DNA of 36,274 nucleotides, taken from assembly GCA_027056465.1 (NCBI GenBank), contig JALUKS010000199.1, positions 12,071-48,344 of the forward strand, given 5' to 3'. Positions 1-7,833 of the stretch are shown one piece after another. Made by a program: the position numbers and the translations under genes. Positions within the stretch are counted from its first letter, which is position 1. Every line of letters begins with the position of its first letter. The DNA comes from Sulfurimonas sp. (GTDB lineage: Bacteria; Campylobacterota; Campylobacteria; Campylobacterales; Sulfurimonadaceae). A model generated the notes under the pieces. That model did not search any database. It was not told where the DNA came from and worked only from the letters and a program-made list of their open reading frames with translations.

Positions 1-47
1 ATATAATATTCTGTATTATCAATTTTTATCTTTTGTAACTTACTCAT
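1..47 (-). CDS. Partial 5' end of an unidentified gene downstream of the DNA methyltransferase
   Basis: Reading the minus strand, an ATG lies 3 nt beyond the methyltransferase stop codon and opens a frame MSKLQKIKIDNTEYY that runs off the window without a stop. A GGAG ribosome binding site sits inside the last codons of the methyltransferase gene, about 8 nt before the ATG, which supports a real, translationally coupled gene. Only 15 codons are visible, so no family can be named. Its position directly behind an orphan-looking C5 methyltransferase suggests a cognate restriction endonuclease or other restriction-modification subunit. That is inference only. Confidence 0.5.
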   Translation of the reverse strand, partial: MSKLQKIKIDNTEYY

Positions 48-50
48 TTA

Positions 51-1346
51 CTACTCTCCAAACTTACTAATATCCATCTGTTTTAAAATGGCTATTAAAA
101 CATCCACAACAATACTATTGCCTGCTTGCCTATACATTTGAGTATCACTAACAACTTGCTTAAAACCATCTCCAAAACCCATCAATCTCAAACATTCAGT
201 TGGTGTTAGCTTTCTAATCCTACCTTTGTTGTGAGTAACATAATTATCAACTCCAGCTCTGTGCATTTTATGCATTGATTGTAGCAGAGGTCTTGCTACT
301 TTTAAATCTGTTTCAGTTGAAGTTTTAAAATTTTTTGTTCCACCAGCCAATACATAAGTTTTTATTTTTTCAGAAAGATAATATTTTTCTTCTACTTCTT
401 TGATGTCAAAAACAAATTCATTAAATTCTTGTTTACTTTTTTGTTCATATATAAAATCCCCATGCCAATTAAATTGTTGATTTGCTTTTTGACAAAGAGC
501 TATATCTCCATTAATTTGCGTGTATCTTTTTTTTCTATTTTTTGAACTTGTTACAAATTTTACACCTTTTTCTTTGAGATAATACTTACTATCTATATAA
601 TCTTCTAAAAAATCTTGCATAGTGTGTTGTAATTCTATTGGTTCAGGAAAATCAAAATTTATTGAATGGTCTAAAAAACCGACAACAAATATCCTTTCTC
701 TATGTTGTGCCATACCGTAGTTTTTTGCATTTAAAATTTTATGTGAATATTTATAGCCAAGCTCATCAAATGTCGCAAGAATTGTTTCAAAGGTATTACC
801 CTTGTCGTGATTTGTAAGTCCTTTAACATTTTCATAGATAAAAACTTTTGGTTGACTCTCTTTAACTACCCTCGCAAATTCATAAAATAGTGTTCCTCTT
901 GTATCGGCAAATCCTTTTCTTTTCCCAATCATAGAGAAAGATTGGCAAGGACTTCCACCAACAAGTAAGTCAATCTTGTTTTTATATTTGTTACCATCAA
1001 TGTTAATAACATCACTATACCAATTTTCTTCTGCTATATTATAGTTTGCAAAATAGCTTTGTTTTACAAACTTATCATTATCACTTGCAAAAATTATTTT
1101 AGTGGGTAATTTTAATCTTTTTAAAGCAAACTCAACTGCTCCTATTCCTGAAAACATTGTTGCAAGCCTTATCTTTGCATTTGGATTAGATAATTTTTTT
1201 TTATTCCACATAGTCTTTGAAAAATCTAATTTTTGCTCTATATTCAAGTGAAGGTAATTTGAATTTATTTCTAAAACTGCATTTGTTTGTTCATTGGGAA
1301 GTTGCTTGAATTCTAAATCTCTATTTATTATATTATTATGTAACAC
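51..1346 (-). CDS. DNA (cytosine-5-)-methyltransferase
   Basis: The protein transfers a methyl group from S-adenosylmethionine to C5 of cytosine in a specific DNA site. Motifs appear in the usual order: motif I LATMFSGIGAVEF (about residues 61-73), motif IV GGSPCQSFS with catalytic Cys134, motif VI ENV (172-174), motif VIII QHRER (214-218), then a target-recognition region, motif IX RKLTPTECLRLMGF and motif X QAGNS. At 431 aa it is complete, with about 55 residues ahead of motif I that are longer than in minimal enzymes. The start is GTG, preceded by AAGAGG at a suitable distance. The gene looks more AT-rich than its neighbours, as restriction-modification genes often are. The recognition site cannot be read from sequence. 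A gene begins 3 nt downstream, so this is probably one half of a restriction-modification operon. Confidence 0.93.
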   Translation of the reverse strand: MLHNNIINRDLEFKQLPNEQTNAVLEINSNYLHLNIEQKLDFSKTMWNKKKLSNPNAKIRLATMFSGIGAVEFALKRLKLPTKIIFASDNDKFVKQSYFANYNIAEENWYSDVINIDGNKYKNKIDLLVGGSPCQSFSMIGKRKGFADTRGTLFYEFARVVKESQPKVFIYENVKGLTNHDKGNTFETILATFDELGYKYSHKILNAKNYGMAQHRERIFVVGFLDHSINFDFPEPIELQHTMQDFLEDYIDSKYYLKEKGVKFVTSSKNRKKRYTQINGDIALCQKANQQFNWHGDFIYEQKSKQEFNEFVFDIKEVEEKYYLSEKIKTYVLAGGTKNFKTSTETDLKVARPLLQSMHKMHRAGVDNYVTHNKGRIRKLTPTECLRLMGFGDGFKQVVSDTQMYRQAGNSIVVDVLIAILKQMDISKFGE

Positions 1347-1378
1347 TTTAGTAACCTCTTCTTGTATATTATTTTTGC

Positions 1379-1384
1379 ATTATA
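1379..1384 (-). promoter_or_regulatory. Candidate -10 box for the DNA methyltransferase gene
   Basis: A TATAAT on the minus strand lies 32 nt before the GTG start, leaving room for a leader of about 25 nt that includes AAGAGG. No good -35 is seen, as is common in Campylobacterota. Confidence 0.4.
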
Positions 1385-1510
1385 CAGTTTATATAATTTA
1401 AGTATGGAAAAAATGGCAAATTGACATATTTTTCTTTTCTAAAATAATATTTGCATTATTTAACTAATTATATATTACCAACAATCAATAAACATTTAGT
1501 ATAGTATGGT

Positions 1511-1525
1511 TATAATTATTATAAT
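1511..1525 (+). promoter_or_regulatory. Tandem candidate -10 boxes for the first desaturase gene
   Basis: TATAAT occurs twice (1511-1516 and 1520-1525) just ahead of the GAAGG ribosome binding site and the ATG at 1547. Either could be used. The 200-bp spacer 1347-1546 is very AT-rich, serves two divergent genes and holds no other recognisable feature. Confidence 0.4.
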
Positions 1526-1546
1526 TTTTAAGAAGGTAAGATATAT

Positions 1547-2542
1547 ATGTCAACAGTTACATCACCATATCCAGATAATTTTAATGAGTTAAAAGCAGAG
1601 GTACGTGCTGCTGGTCTTTTAGAGAGAGTTCCTATTCGTGGGAGTATTGAAATGATACTTACGCTTTTAAGTATGGCTCTTGTCTATTACATAGTTGTTC
1701 ATTGGAACTCACTTCCTACTCACTCATTATGGGCATCTGTAGGACTTGGCTTTTTTATGACTATCATTTTCACCCGTGCAGTTTTTATCTCTCATGATAT
1801 TCTACATACTCAGTACTTTAAAAACAAGTCACTCTCTTTTAAACTCTCCTACCCATTTGCAGCATTTATACTATCCAATAGCTCTTCATGGTGGGATTTT
1901 AAACACAATACAAATCATCATACTTGGTGTAATGTTCCCGAGAAAGATGAAGATATATTAGCGATGGATGGTGCATTTGCTCCAAATTATACAGGAAATA
2001 AGGCATGGCTAAGAGCTACTAAATATCTTGTCTTTTGGGGTGCGATGTTTTTTATGTATCCAGCATTTATAGCACAATCTTACAACTTCGCTATTAAACG
2101 CAAGAAGTGGGGAGAGTTAGGGCTTATGCTTATGCACTGGCCTTTAGTTTGGGGTCCTATCTTCTACTTTTTACCATTTGAGAGTGCTATAGTTGTTTAC
2201 TTAACACTTAATTTTGTTCTCTCTCCATGGTTGGCGTTTGGGTTTATTACAAATCATCTAGGGTGTGAGGTGTTTGAAAAAGAGGTTGGCGAGAAGCTCT
2301 CTTGGATGGAGTTACAGATGAGAACATCACGTTCACTCAAAGGTGGGGCATTTATTCACTGGTTCTATGGTGGGCTCAACACTCAAGTAGAGCATCACCT
2401 CTTTCCAAAAGCACCGCGTTTTAATCTTCTCAAAATACAAGAGATGACAAGAGCATTTGCTAAAAAACATGGAATGAAGTACTTTGAGACTACACCTATT
2501 GAGGCGTATGTTCAGATAAATGATGTTTTGAAGAAGTATTAA
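1547..2542 (+). CDS. Membrane fatty acid desaturase (three histidine boxes)
   Basis: This is an integral-membrane di-iron desaturase that would introduce a double bond into an acyl chain using O2 and reducing equivalents. The three histidine boxes are present: SHDILH (about residue 84), HNTNHH and QVEHHLFP near the C-terminus. They are separated by hydrophobic segments expected to form about four membrane helices. At 331 aa it is complete for the family. The start ATG follows AGAAGG. Regiospecificity cannot be deduced, and the same fold covers some carotenoid hydroxylases and ketolases. It is convergent with a second, longer desaturase gene, which points to a locus for tuning membrane lipid unsaturation. 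The O2 requirement would fit a microaerobic or oxygen-tolerant life style. Confidence 0.85.
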   Translation: MSTVTSPYPDNFNELKAEVRAAGLLERVPIRGSIEMILTLLSMALVYYIVVHWNSLPTHSLWASVGLGFFMTIIFTRAVFISHDILHTQYFKNKSLSFKLSYPFAAFILSNSSSWWDFKHNTNHHTWCNVPEKDEDILAMDGAFAPNYTGNKAWLRATKYLVFWGAMFFMYPAFIAQSYNFAIKRKKWGELGLMLMHWPLVWGPIFYFLPFESAIVVYLTLNFVLSPWLAFGFITNHLGCEVFEKEVGEKLSWMELQMRTSRSLKGGAFIHWFYGGLNTQVEHHLFPKAPRFNLLKIQEMTRAFAKKHGMKYFETTPIEAYVQINDVLKKY

Positions 2543-2554
2543 AAGTTATTTTAT

Positions 2555-2574
2555 CTACCGACTCAAGTCGGTAG
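2555..2574. terminator. Perfect hairpin between convergent desaturase genes
   Basis: CTACCGACT and AGTCGGTAG form a 9-bp perfect inverted repeat around a CA centre, in the 48-bp gap between two convergent stop codons. Its location suits a bidirectional terminator. Neither side has a strong T-run, so termination strength is uncertain. Confidence 0.45.
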
Positions 2575-2590
2575 AAGTAGGTCTCAATAG

Positions 2591-3763
2591 TTAGATACCA
2601 TCTACACGAAGTACTTTCGTTTTTCCAACCATAAGATCAATAGTCATACCAATTCTTTTAAATACGGACTCTTGTCTATACTCTAAGTTATGCTTTTTAC
2701 AAATCTCTTTGATGATAGGTTGCATCCTCTGTTGCCCACTATGTGGCATCTCTGGAAAAATATGATGTTCTATTTGGTAGTTTAAGAAACCGTGTAAGAA
2801 GTCTATAAAATCACTTCCAGTATTATAGTTCACACTTCCCATAATTTGGCGCAAGTAGTACTCACCTTGATTTTTATGTGGTGTTGAGAACTGGTAAATA
2901 TCCTCAGCAGAGTGGTTTGGTACGATGACTAAAAATGAGTGTAGATTTGCATATATCTCAGCAATCAGAACAAATATAAGCGCAGACCCAACAGCACTCA
3001 TACCACCTAATGGGTAAAATAGAAATGGGATAACTACAAATTGAGTTACTCCATAAGGGAGGATGTACTGTAGCCATAACTCTTTACCATTTTTAGTAAA
3101 AGGGCTAAGCTCATACTCTGAAGATGGTTTTTGCTTGTTCTTAATACGCTCTTTATTTGCTAAAATACGCAGTGTATTTGGTGCATAGTAAGCGAGTTTC
3201 CAGATCATAGCGAAGATATATATGAAAGCAACTTTCGACCACATAGGGATTTTTGCTTCATGCAACCAAACCATATTTTTTTCAACATTATCAGGATCAT
3301 CATCTTCTCCTAAATGGTAGTGGTGCATAATGTTATGTTCAAAAGCCCAAGCATCAGGTTTAATCCAGTCTAACCAATCAATCCATCTTCTGTTTCCAGC
3401 CGCAAACCCTTTCTTTGTATATCTAAAAGGGATATTTGGCACTTTATCGTAATCACCGTGTAAAATAGGGTGTGTAACATTTGCCCATCTTGCAACATTT
3501 CCAATGCCTATTGCAACTGAACCTAGTAATCCAAGCTCCCAAAAAAGAACCGATGAAAAATCTGCCATCGCATTATCTAGAAAAATGACTAGAACAAGTA
3601 AAGCAAAACCACCAAAGGTAAAGTACCTTCCCCATCTCTCCATCTTTAAAAGATGGTCAAAATCCTCCTGTGTTCTTCCCGTTATAGTCTCTTTTATCGC
3701 ATCTATATCTTTTTGAAGCTGAGCTTGATCTATATCTTTATAATCAGCATATTGATGTGCCAT
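2591..3763 (-). CDS. Membrane fatty acid desaturase, second type
   Basis: This is a second di-iron desaturase of about 390 aa with histidine boxes HPILH, HNIMHHYH and QIEHHIFP, plus an extra NHS motif in the loop before the last box. Hydrophobic stretches lie near the N-terminus and in the middle. The ORF track begins 11 codons earlier. I chose the internal ATG at 3763 because AAAAGGAGA lies just before it and the upstream residues look non-coding. The protein is only distantly similar to the 331-aa desaturase across the gap, so the pair is not a recent tandem duplication. The HNIMHH and QIEHH pattern resembles acyl-CoA or acyl-lipid front-end desaturases, but the substrate is unknown. Reducing partners such as ferredoxin or a reductase are not encoded nearby. 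Confidence 0.85.
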   Translation of the reverse strand: MAHQYADYKDIDQAQLQKDIDAIKETITGRTQEDFDHLLKMERWGRYFTFGGFALLVLVIFLDNAMADFSSVLFWELGLLGSVAIGIGNVARWANVTHPILHGDYDKVPNIPFRYTKKGFAAGNRRWIDWLDWIKPDAWAFEHNIMHHYHLGEDDDPDNVEKNMVWLHEAKIPMWSKVAFIYIFAMIWKLAYYAPNTLRILANKERIKNKQKPSSEYELSPFTKNGKELWLQYILPYGVTQFVVIPFLFYPLGGMSAVGSALIFVLIAEIYANLHSFLVIVPNHSAEDIYQFSTPHKNQGEYYLRQIMGSVNYNTGSDFIDFLHGFLNYQIEHHIFPEMPHSGQQRMQPIIKEICKKHNLEYRQESVFKRIGMTIDLMVGKTKVLRVDGI

Positions 3764-3881
3764 ATCTTCTCCTTTTCTTATATTTAATATAAGCAATTAT
3801 ATAGAAGAAAGCTTAAAATAAGTGCGTATTGAGAGTGAGTTAATAGAATATAAATCTCTATTTAGCTAAAATAGCATTAAT

Positions 3882-3887
3882 TATAAT
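3882..3887 (+). promoter_or_regulatory. ilvE: Possible -10 box for ilvE
   Basis: TATAAT lies 13 nt before the ilvE ATG. Transcription starting 6-7 nt downstream would begin inside or just after the GGAG ribosome binding site, so either the start point is shifted or another promoter further upstream is used. Confidence 0.25.
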
Positions 3888-3900
3888 ATATGGAGATTTT

Positions 3901-4821
3901 ATGGACGCTGCCAAGTATATCTGGATGAATGGAAAATTTGTGAATTGGAATGATGCAAAGGTGCATGTGCTTTCTCATACTATTCATTATGGAAATGGTG
4001 TTATTGAGGGTACAAAAGCCTATAAGACAGAAAAAGGTTATGCAATCTTTCGCTTAAATGATCACACAAAGAGACTTTTTGAATCTGCGAAGATGACACT
4101 CTTAAATATCCCTTTCACTGTTGATGAGCTCAATGCAGCTCAGATAGAGCTAGTAAAGAAAAATGAGTTTACTGGGGATAATGTTTACATTCGCCCTTTC
4201 GCTTTTATCGGTTATGGTGTTATGGGAATTTATCACAAAAATGCTCCTATTGAGACATCTATCGCTGCATGGGAGTGGGGTGCTTACCTCGGCGAAGAGG
4301 GAATGAGAAAAGGGATTAAACTGAAAATTGTCTCTATGACTCGCCCTGCAAACACTTCAAATATGGGAAAAGCAAAAGCAACAGCAAACTACCTAAACTC
4401 TCAAATGGCGAAGTATGAAGCTATAGATTGTGGTTATGATGAAGCACTTTTACTTGATGATCAAGGCTATGTTGCAGAAGCTAGTGGTGCATCATTTTTT
4501 ATGGTAAAAGATGGCGAACTTATTACACCTCCTAGCGATAATGCCCTTGCTTCTATCACTCAAAAAATGGTTATAGAGATGGCTACGGATATGGGCTATA
4601 CAGTGAGCCGTCGTCGTATCACTCGTGAAGAGGTTTATGTGGCTGATGAGGCATTTTTAACTGGAACTGCTGCTGAGATTACACCTGTTGCTAACATTGA
4701 TGCAAGAGATATTGGCTGTGGTAGTCGTGGTGAAATTACTGAAAAGATACAGAGTGGATACTTTGATATCGTATTTGGTAGAGATAAAAAGTATGAGCAT
4801 TATCTTACTTATATAGACTAA
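3901..4821 (+). CDS. ilvE: Branched-chain amino acid aminotransferase
   Basis: IlvE is a fold-type IV pyridoxal-phosphate enzyme that catalyses the last, reversible step of valine, leucine and isoleucine synthesis, moving the amino group from glutamate to the 2-oxo acids. The PLP-binding lysine is Lys159 in GKAKATANYLNS. Other family marks are GVIEGTKAY near residue 33, YVAEASGASFF and the C-terminal FLTGTAAEITPV. At 306 aa it matches the E. coli enzyme in length. GGAG precedes the ATG by 6 nt. The next gene, an SPFH membrane protein, is also its neighbour in Campylobacter jejuni as I recall (Cj0269c/Cj0268c), which supports orthology. A 163-bp spacer holding two hairpin repeats separates the two genes here. 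Confidence 0.95.
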   Translation: MDAAKYIWMNGKFVNWNDAKVHVLSHTIHYGNGVIEGTKAYKTEKGYAIFRLNDHTKRLFESAKMTLLNIPFTVDELNAAQIELVKKNEFTGDNVYIRPFAFIGYGVMGIYHKNAPIETSIAAWEWGAYLGEEGMRKGIKLKIVSMTRPANTSNMGKAKATANYLNSQMAKYEAIDCGYDEALLLDDQGYVAEASGASFFMVKDGELITPPSDNALASITQKMVIEMATDMGYTVSRRRITREEVYVADEAFLTGTAAEITPVANIDARDIGCGSRGEITEKIQSGYFDIVFGRDKKYEHYLTYID

Positions 4822-4824
4822 TTA

Positions 4825-4950
4825 GGGAGTACTTTAGCTACACTTTTTTGGTGAGGCTAAAGCCACATATCCATATATACTACTTTTAATGCTATCCATC
4901 TGGGAGTACTGCTTTAGCTGTACCTCTTAGAGAGGCCAAGAGCAGACATT
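4825..4950 (+). repeat. Two imperfect direct repeats, each able to form a hairpin
   Basis: Copy 1 (about 4825-4870) and copy 2 (about 4902-4950) both begin GGGAGTACT, continue with TTTAGCT, and end in GAGGC(T/C)AA(A/G)(G/A)(G/C)C followed by ACAT. Within copy 1, CTTTAGCT pairs with GGCTAAAG and CAC with GTG around a T-run. Copy 2 conserves the layout, with CCTCT pairing with AGAGG. The units are about 48 nt long and lie in the otherwise empty ilvE-SPFH spacer. This looks like a small dispersed intergenic repeat of the genus, not a terminator, but I see only these two copies. Confidence 0.6.
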
Positions 4951-4984
4951 TATAAAGACAAAAACAACAAAGGAAAAATAACAA

Positions 4985-6073
4985 ATGGCATCAGATATGA
5001 ATGATTATTTTAACAAAAAGAAGAGCGAAGGTGGAGCGAAAAAATCTACTGGTGGCTCAGGTGGTGGAGGTCCAAAAGGACCTCAAATGCCAGAAATGCC
5101 AAATCTAAATTTTGGTGGAGGAAAAGCAGCACTCTCTTACCTTATAATAGCAGTAATTGTACTCCTTATACTCGCAAAACCTTTTACAGTTATTCAAGAG
5201 GGTGAACGTGGAATTTTAAGTACAAATGGTAGATATCAAGATCAACCACTTTTACCAGGGCTACACTTTATCATTCCTGTGATTCAAAAAGTCTATGTAG
5301 TAGATACAAAAGTACGTATCATAAACTATGCAGCACACATTGAAGCGACTAACCGTACGTCGGGAATTGTAACAAAAAGAGCAGTAACAGTTCTTGATAA
5401 ACGCGGACTTCCCGTAAGTATTGAATTGACAGTGCAGTATAGGCTCAATGCAAAGTTTGCAGCAAAAACTATCTCGAATTGGGGCTTTAGTTGGGAAAAT
5501 AAGATTATTAATCCTGTTGTTCGTGATGTAGTTCGTAATGTTGTTGGAAAGTATGATGCAGAACTTCTTCCAATGAAACGCGATATTATTGCTACTGAGA
5601 TTGAAGAGGGACTTCGTAAAAATATTGCAAGTCTGAAAAACTCTCCAGCAATTCTACAGTCTGTACAACTCCGTGACATCATCTTGCCACAAAAAGTAAA
5701 AGACCAGATAGAGCGTGTACAGATAGCAAAACAAGAGGTACAAAAAGCACAACAAGACGTACAGCGTGCAAAACAAGAGGCACTTAAAAAAGCTGCTCAA
5801 GCACAAGGTGTCGCGCAACAAGCACGTATTGAAGCTAAGGGTCATGCAGATGCTATTACAATTCAAGCAGATGCGCAAGCTAAAGCAAACCTCTTAATCT
5901 CTAAATCTTTAACGCCTAAGCTTTTACAGTTAGAGCAGATAAAAGTACAAGGGAAATTTAATGACGCTCTTCGTGTAAACAAAGATGCTAAAATCTTCTT
6001 AACTCCTGGTGGTTCAACACCAAATATCTGGGTAGATACAAAAGATGCACAAAAAAGAACGACGGCTAAATAG
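4985..6073 (+). CDS. SPFH/Band 7 (prohibitin-like) membrane protein
   Basis: This is a membrane-anchored scaffold of the stomatin/prohibitin/flotillin/HflKC superfamily, which forms large rings that organise membrane patches or regulate FtsH-type proteases. Residues 1-45 are Gly/Lys/Pro-rich and soluble (GGSGGGGPKGP). One transmembrane helix follows (about 49-67, SYLIIAVIVLLILA), then the Band 7 domain starting VIQEGERGI and PGLHFIIP. An Ala/Gln/Lys-rich coiled coil lies at about 230-290, and the tail is short. The Gly-rich N-terminus recalls HflK, but the single gene without an hflC partner fits the prohibitin-like Campylobacterota group better. AAAGGA precedes the start. The stop codon overlaps the possible GTG start of hisIE, so the two are probably translated from one message despite unrelated roles. 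Confidence 0.85.
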   Translation: MASDMNDYFNKKKSEGGAKKSTGGSGGGGPKGPQMPEMPNLNFGGGKAALSYLIIAVIVLLILAKPFTVIQEGERGILSTNGRYQDQPLLPGLHFIIPVIQKVYVVDTKVRIINYAAHIEATNRTSGIVTKRAVTVLDKRGLPVSIELTVQYRLNAKFAAKTISNWGFSWENKIINPVVRDVVRNVVGKYDAELLPMKRDIIATEIEEGLRKNIASLKNSPAILQSVQLRDIILPQKVKDQIERVQIAKQEVQKAQQDVQRAKQEALKKAAQAQGVAQQARIEAKGHADAITIQADAQAKANLLISKSLTPKLLQLEQIKVQGKFNDALRVNKDAKIFLTPGGSTPNIWVDTKDAQKRTTAK

Positions 6074-6075
6074 TG

Positions 6076-6756
6076 ATGCAAAAAACATTAAATAGAGTCG
6101 ATTGGGAGAAGTCAGAACTTCTTCCTGTAATAGTTCAAGAAGTTGGCACAAATGAAGTGCTTATGATGGCATATATGAACCGTGAAGCATTAGAACTTTC
6201 ACTTAGCACAAAAATTGCACACTACTTTTCGCGTTCGAGACAGCGTATCTGGAAAAAGGGAGAGTCGAGTGGTCATACTCAGACTATCCACTCTTTTAAC
6301 ATTGATTGTGATAATGATACACTGCTTATAAAAGTGACGCAAAAGGGTGTAGCTTGCCATACTGGTCGTAAGTCTTGTTTCTTTACAGAGCTAGAGTCAG
6401 GCGAGATAAATTCTGAAGTAGAAGTCGATACTTCCGTTGCTTATGGCGTTATAGATACACTCTATCATACCATCCAAGAGCGAAAAAACGCAGACCCTGA
6501 GACTTCATGGACAGCGAAACTTCTCTCTAAAGGTGACAACACTATCCTTAAAAAAGTGGTTGAAGAAGCTGGTGAGTACTGTTTCGCTCACAAAGATAAT
6601 GATGAGCCAGAGATGATCTATGAGGCAGCAGACTTAACATACCATATGTTGGTGGCGTTAGCCTCTAAAAATATCTCTCCTGATCGTATCAAACAGGAGC
6701 TTGCTCGTAGATTTGACATGAGTGGTATCGCTGAGAAAAACGCAAGAGAGAAGTAG
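6076..6756 (+). CDS. hisIE: Bifunctional phosphoribosyl-AMP cyclohydrolase / phosphoribosyl-ATP pyrophosphatase
   Basis: HisIE performs steps 2 and 3 of histidine synthesis: hydrolysis of PR-ATP to PR-AMP and opening of the purine ring. The HisI half occupies about residues 1-115 with VLMMAYMNREAL, KGESSGHTQ and the metal site CDNDTLL...CHTGRKSCF. The HisE half follows from about residue 130 with the MazG-like motifs KKVVEEAGE and EAADLTYHML. About 226 aa is normal for the fused enzyme. The track starts at a GTG that shares its G with the upstream TAG stop. I prefer the ATG three nt later. No clear ribosome binding site exists, so translation probably depends on ribosomes terminating on the SPFH gene. 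Other his genes are not present nearby. Confidence 0.95.
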   Translation: MQKTLNRVDWEKSELLPVIVQEVGTNEVLMMAYMNREALELSLSTKIAHYFSRSRQRIWKKGESSGHTQTIHSFNIDCDNDTLLIKVTQKGVACHTGRKSCFFTELESGEINSEVEVDTSVAYGVIDTLYHTIQERKNADPETSWTAKLLSKGDNTILKKVVEEAGEYCFAHKDNDEPEMIYEAADLTYHMLVALASKNISPDRIKQELARRFDMSGIAEKNAREK

Positions 6757-7269
6757 TTGAAAGAAAAAATCACTGCATTTATTGATGGGCTTATTCCTTA
6801 TGACTATGCTCTCTTTGGTGCTGTTTTTTTACTTTTTATCCTATTTATCATTATAGCTCTTATGCTTCGCCGTAAAGTTATTTTTTCTCTTTTTTTTATA
6901 CTTCTCGCATTTACTACACTTTTAGCAGGACCAACTCTTGGATATATCAAACTCCATGAGTATCTCTTCAAAAATAGTTTAACATTAACTTCTCAAAAAC
7001 GCTTACACTTTAGTGAGGCTGTTATAGTTTATGGAACACTTACAAATGAATCTAAGAGCTACTTTAAAGAGTGTAGAATAACTGCTAATGCTTATGCTGT
7101 TACTTCAAATAAGTATAAAAATTATCTAAAAAAATTAAAACCATTTCAAAAGATGTCGATAGTTGAGAAAGGTATAGCAGTATCGGAGAGTCGAAATTTC
7201 AAGATTATTGTAGAACCTTTTACATATAGCAGAGATTATAATATCTCTTTAGGAGCAGACTGTAAATGA
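6757..7269 (+). CDS. DUF2393-like membrane protein, copy 1
   Basis: This is a 170-aa protein of unknown function. It starts with TTG directly after the hisIE stop codon, with no gap. Two hydrophobic helices lie at about residues 18-38 (FGAVFLLFILFIIIAL) and 44-62 (IFSLFFILLAFTTLLAG). A basic linker and a soluble, beta-rich C-terminal domain follow, beginning with RLHFSEAVIVYGTLTNES, whose look suggests a periplasmic immunoglobulin-like fold. It overlaps the next gene by 4 nt (ATGA), and that gene has the same two-helix plus soluble-domain layout, so the two are likely paralogues that act together. I assign both to the Campylobacterota DUF2393 family from memory of its architecture; this is not certain. 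Confidence 0.65.
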   Translation: MKEKITAFIDGLIPYDYALFGAVFLLFILFIIIALMLRRKVIFSLFFILLAFTTLLAGPTLGYIKLHEYLFKNSLTLTSQKRLHFSEAVIVYGTLTNESKSYFKECRITANAYAVTSNKYKNYLKKLKPFQKMSIVEKGIAVSESRNFKIIVEPFTYSRDYNISLGADCK

Positions 7270-7811
7270 CAGCATTTAACTACTGGCACTTCATTACTTT
7301 CGGTGTAATTTTTCTTATGTTTATCACTGGTACTCTCAATGCATTGAAACAAAAAGAAAAAAAAATAAAAGTTGGAATGTTTATCTCAGTACTTGTAATA
7401 ACTTCTTTGTTAGCAGTTTTTTCTGTACTTGTTGTAGATAAATACACAAAAAAAGTATCCCTTTATAAGCTAAAAAATAGAAGACTTCTAAGTACTGAAC
7501 AAATCATATACTCAGGTGTAGTAAAAAATAAGGGTAATCATCTCATAGGAAAAGTGACATTTCAGATAAAACTAGTAAACAGAGGGCATTTGGCAGGAAA
7601 TGTTAGGGCTGGTAGTTTTTATAAAAGTAGTGGGTTTTTTGATTTTTTTTCACATGGACTTAATATGAGAACACAACCACAATCTATTACAAAAGAGTTT
7701 GTAGTAGCAAAGAATCTTAAGCCCGGTGTTTCTCAAGCTTTTAGAGTCTACTTCAAATACCCACCATATTTCAGAGGCACTTCTCAGTTTACAAAGGTAT
7801 GGGGACACTAA
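7266..7811 (+). CDS. DUF2393-like membrane protein, copy 2
   Basis: This is a 181-aa protein of unknown function. Hydrophobic helices lie at about residues 7-25 (FITFGVIFLMFITGTL) and 36-55 (VGMFISVLVITSLLAVFSVLV), followed by a basic segment and a soluble domain containing RLLSTEQIIYSGVVKNKGNH. This corresponds in position to RLHFSEAVIVYGTLTNESK of the preceding protein. The start ATG overlaps the upstream TGA (ATGA), a sign of translational coupling and of a fixed protein ratio. It is the last gene of the SPFH-hisIE-DUF2393 run and is convergent with yhcC 22 bp later. Paralogy with copy 1 is my inference from layout and local similarity. Confidence 0.65.
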   Translation: MTAFNYWHFITFGVIFLMFITGTLNALKQKEKKIKVGMFISVLVITSLLAVFSVLVVDKYTKKVSLYKLKNRRLLSTEQIIYSGVVKNKGNHLIGKVTFQIKLVNRGHLAGNVRAGSFYKSSGFFDFFSHGLNMRTQPQSITKEFVVAKNLKPGVSQAFRVYFKYPPYFRGTSQFTKVWGH

Positions 7812-7833
7812 GCAGAACTCTATAGAAATTCTC

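Noticed and set aside
1776-1961. 61-aa plus-strand ORF within the first desaturase gene
   Set aside because: Out-of-frame shadow; the desaturase histidine boxes are read in the other frame through the same bases.
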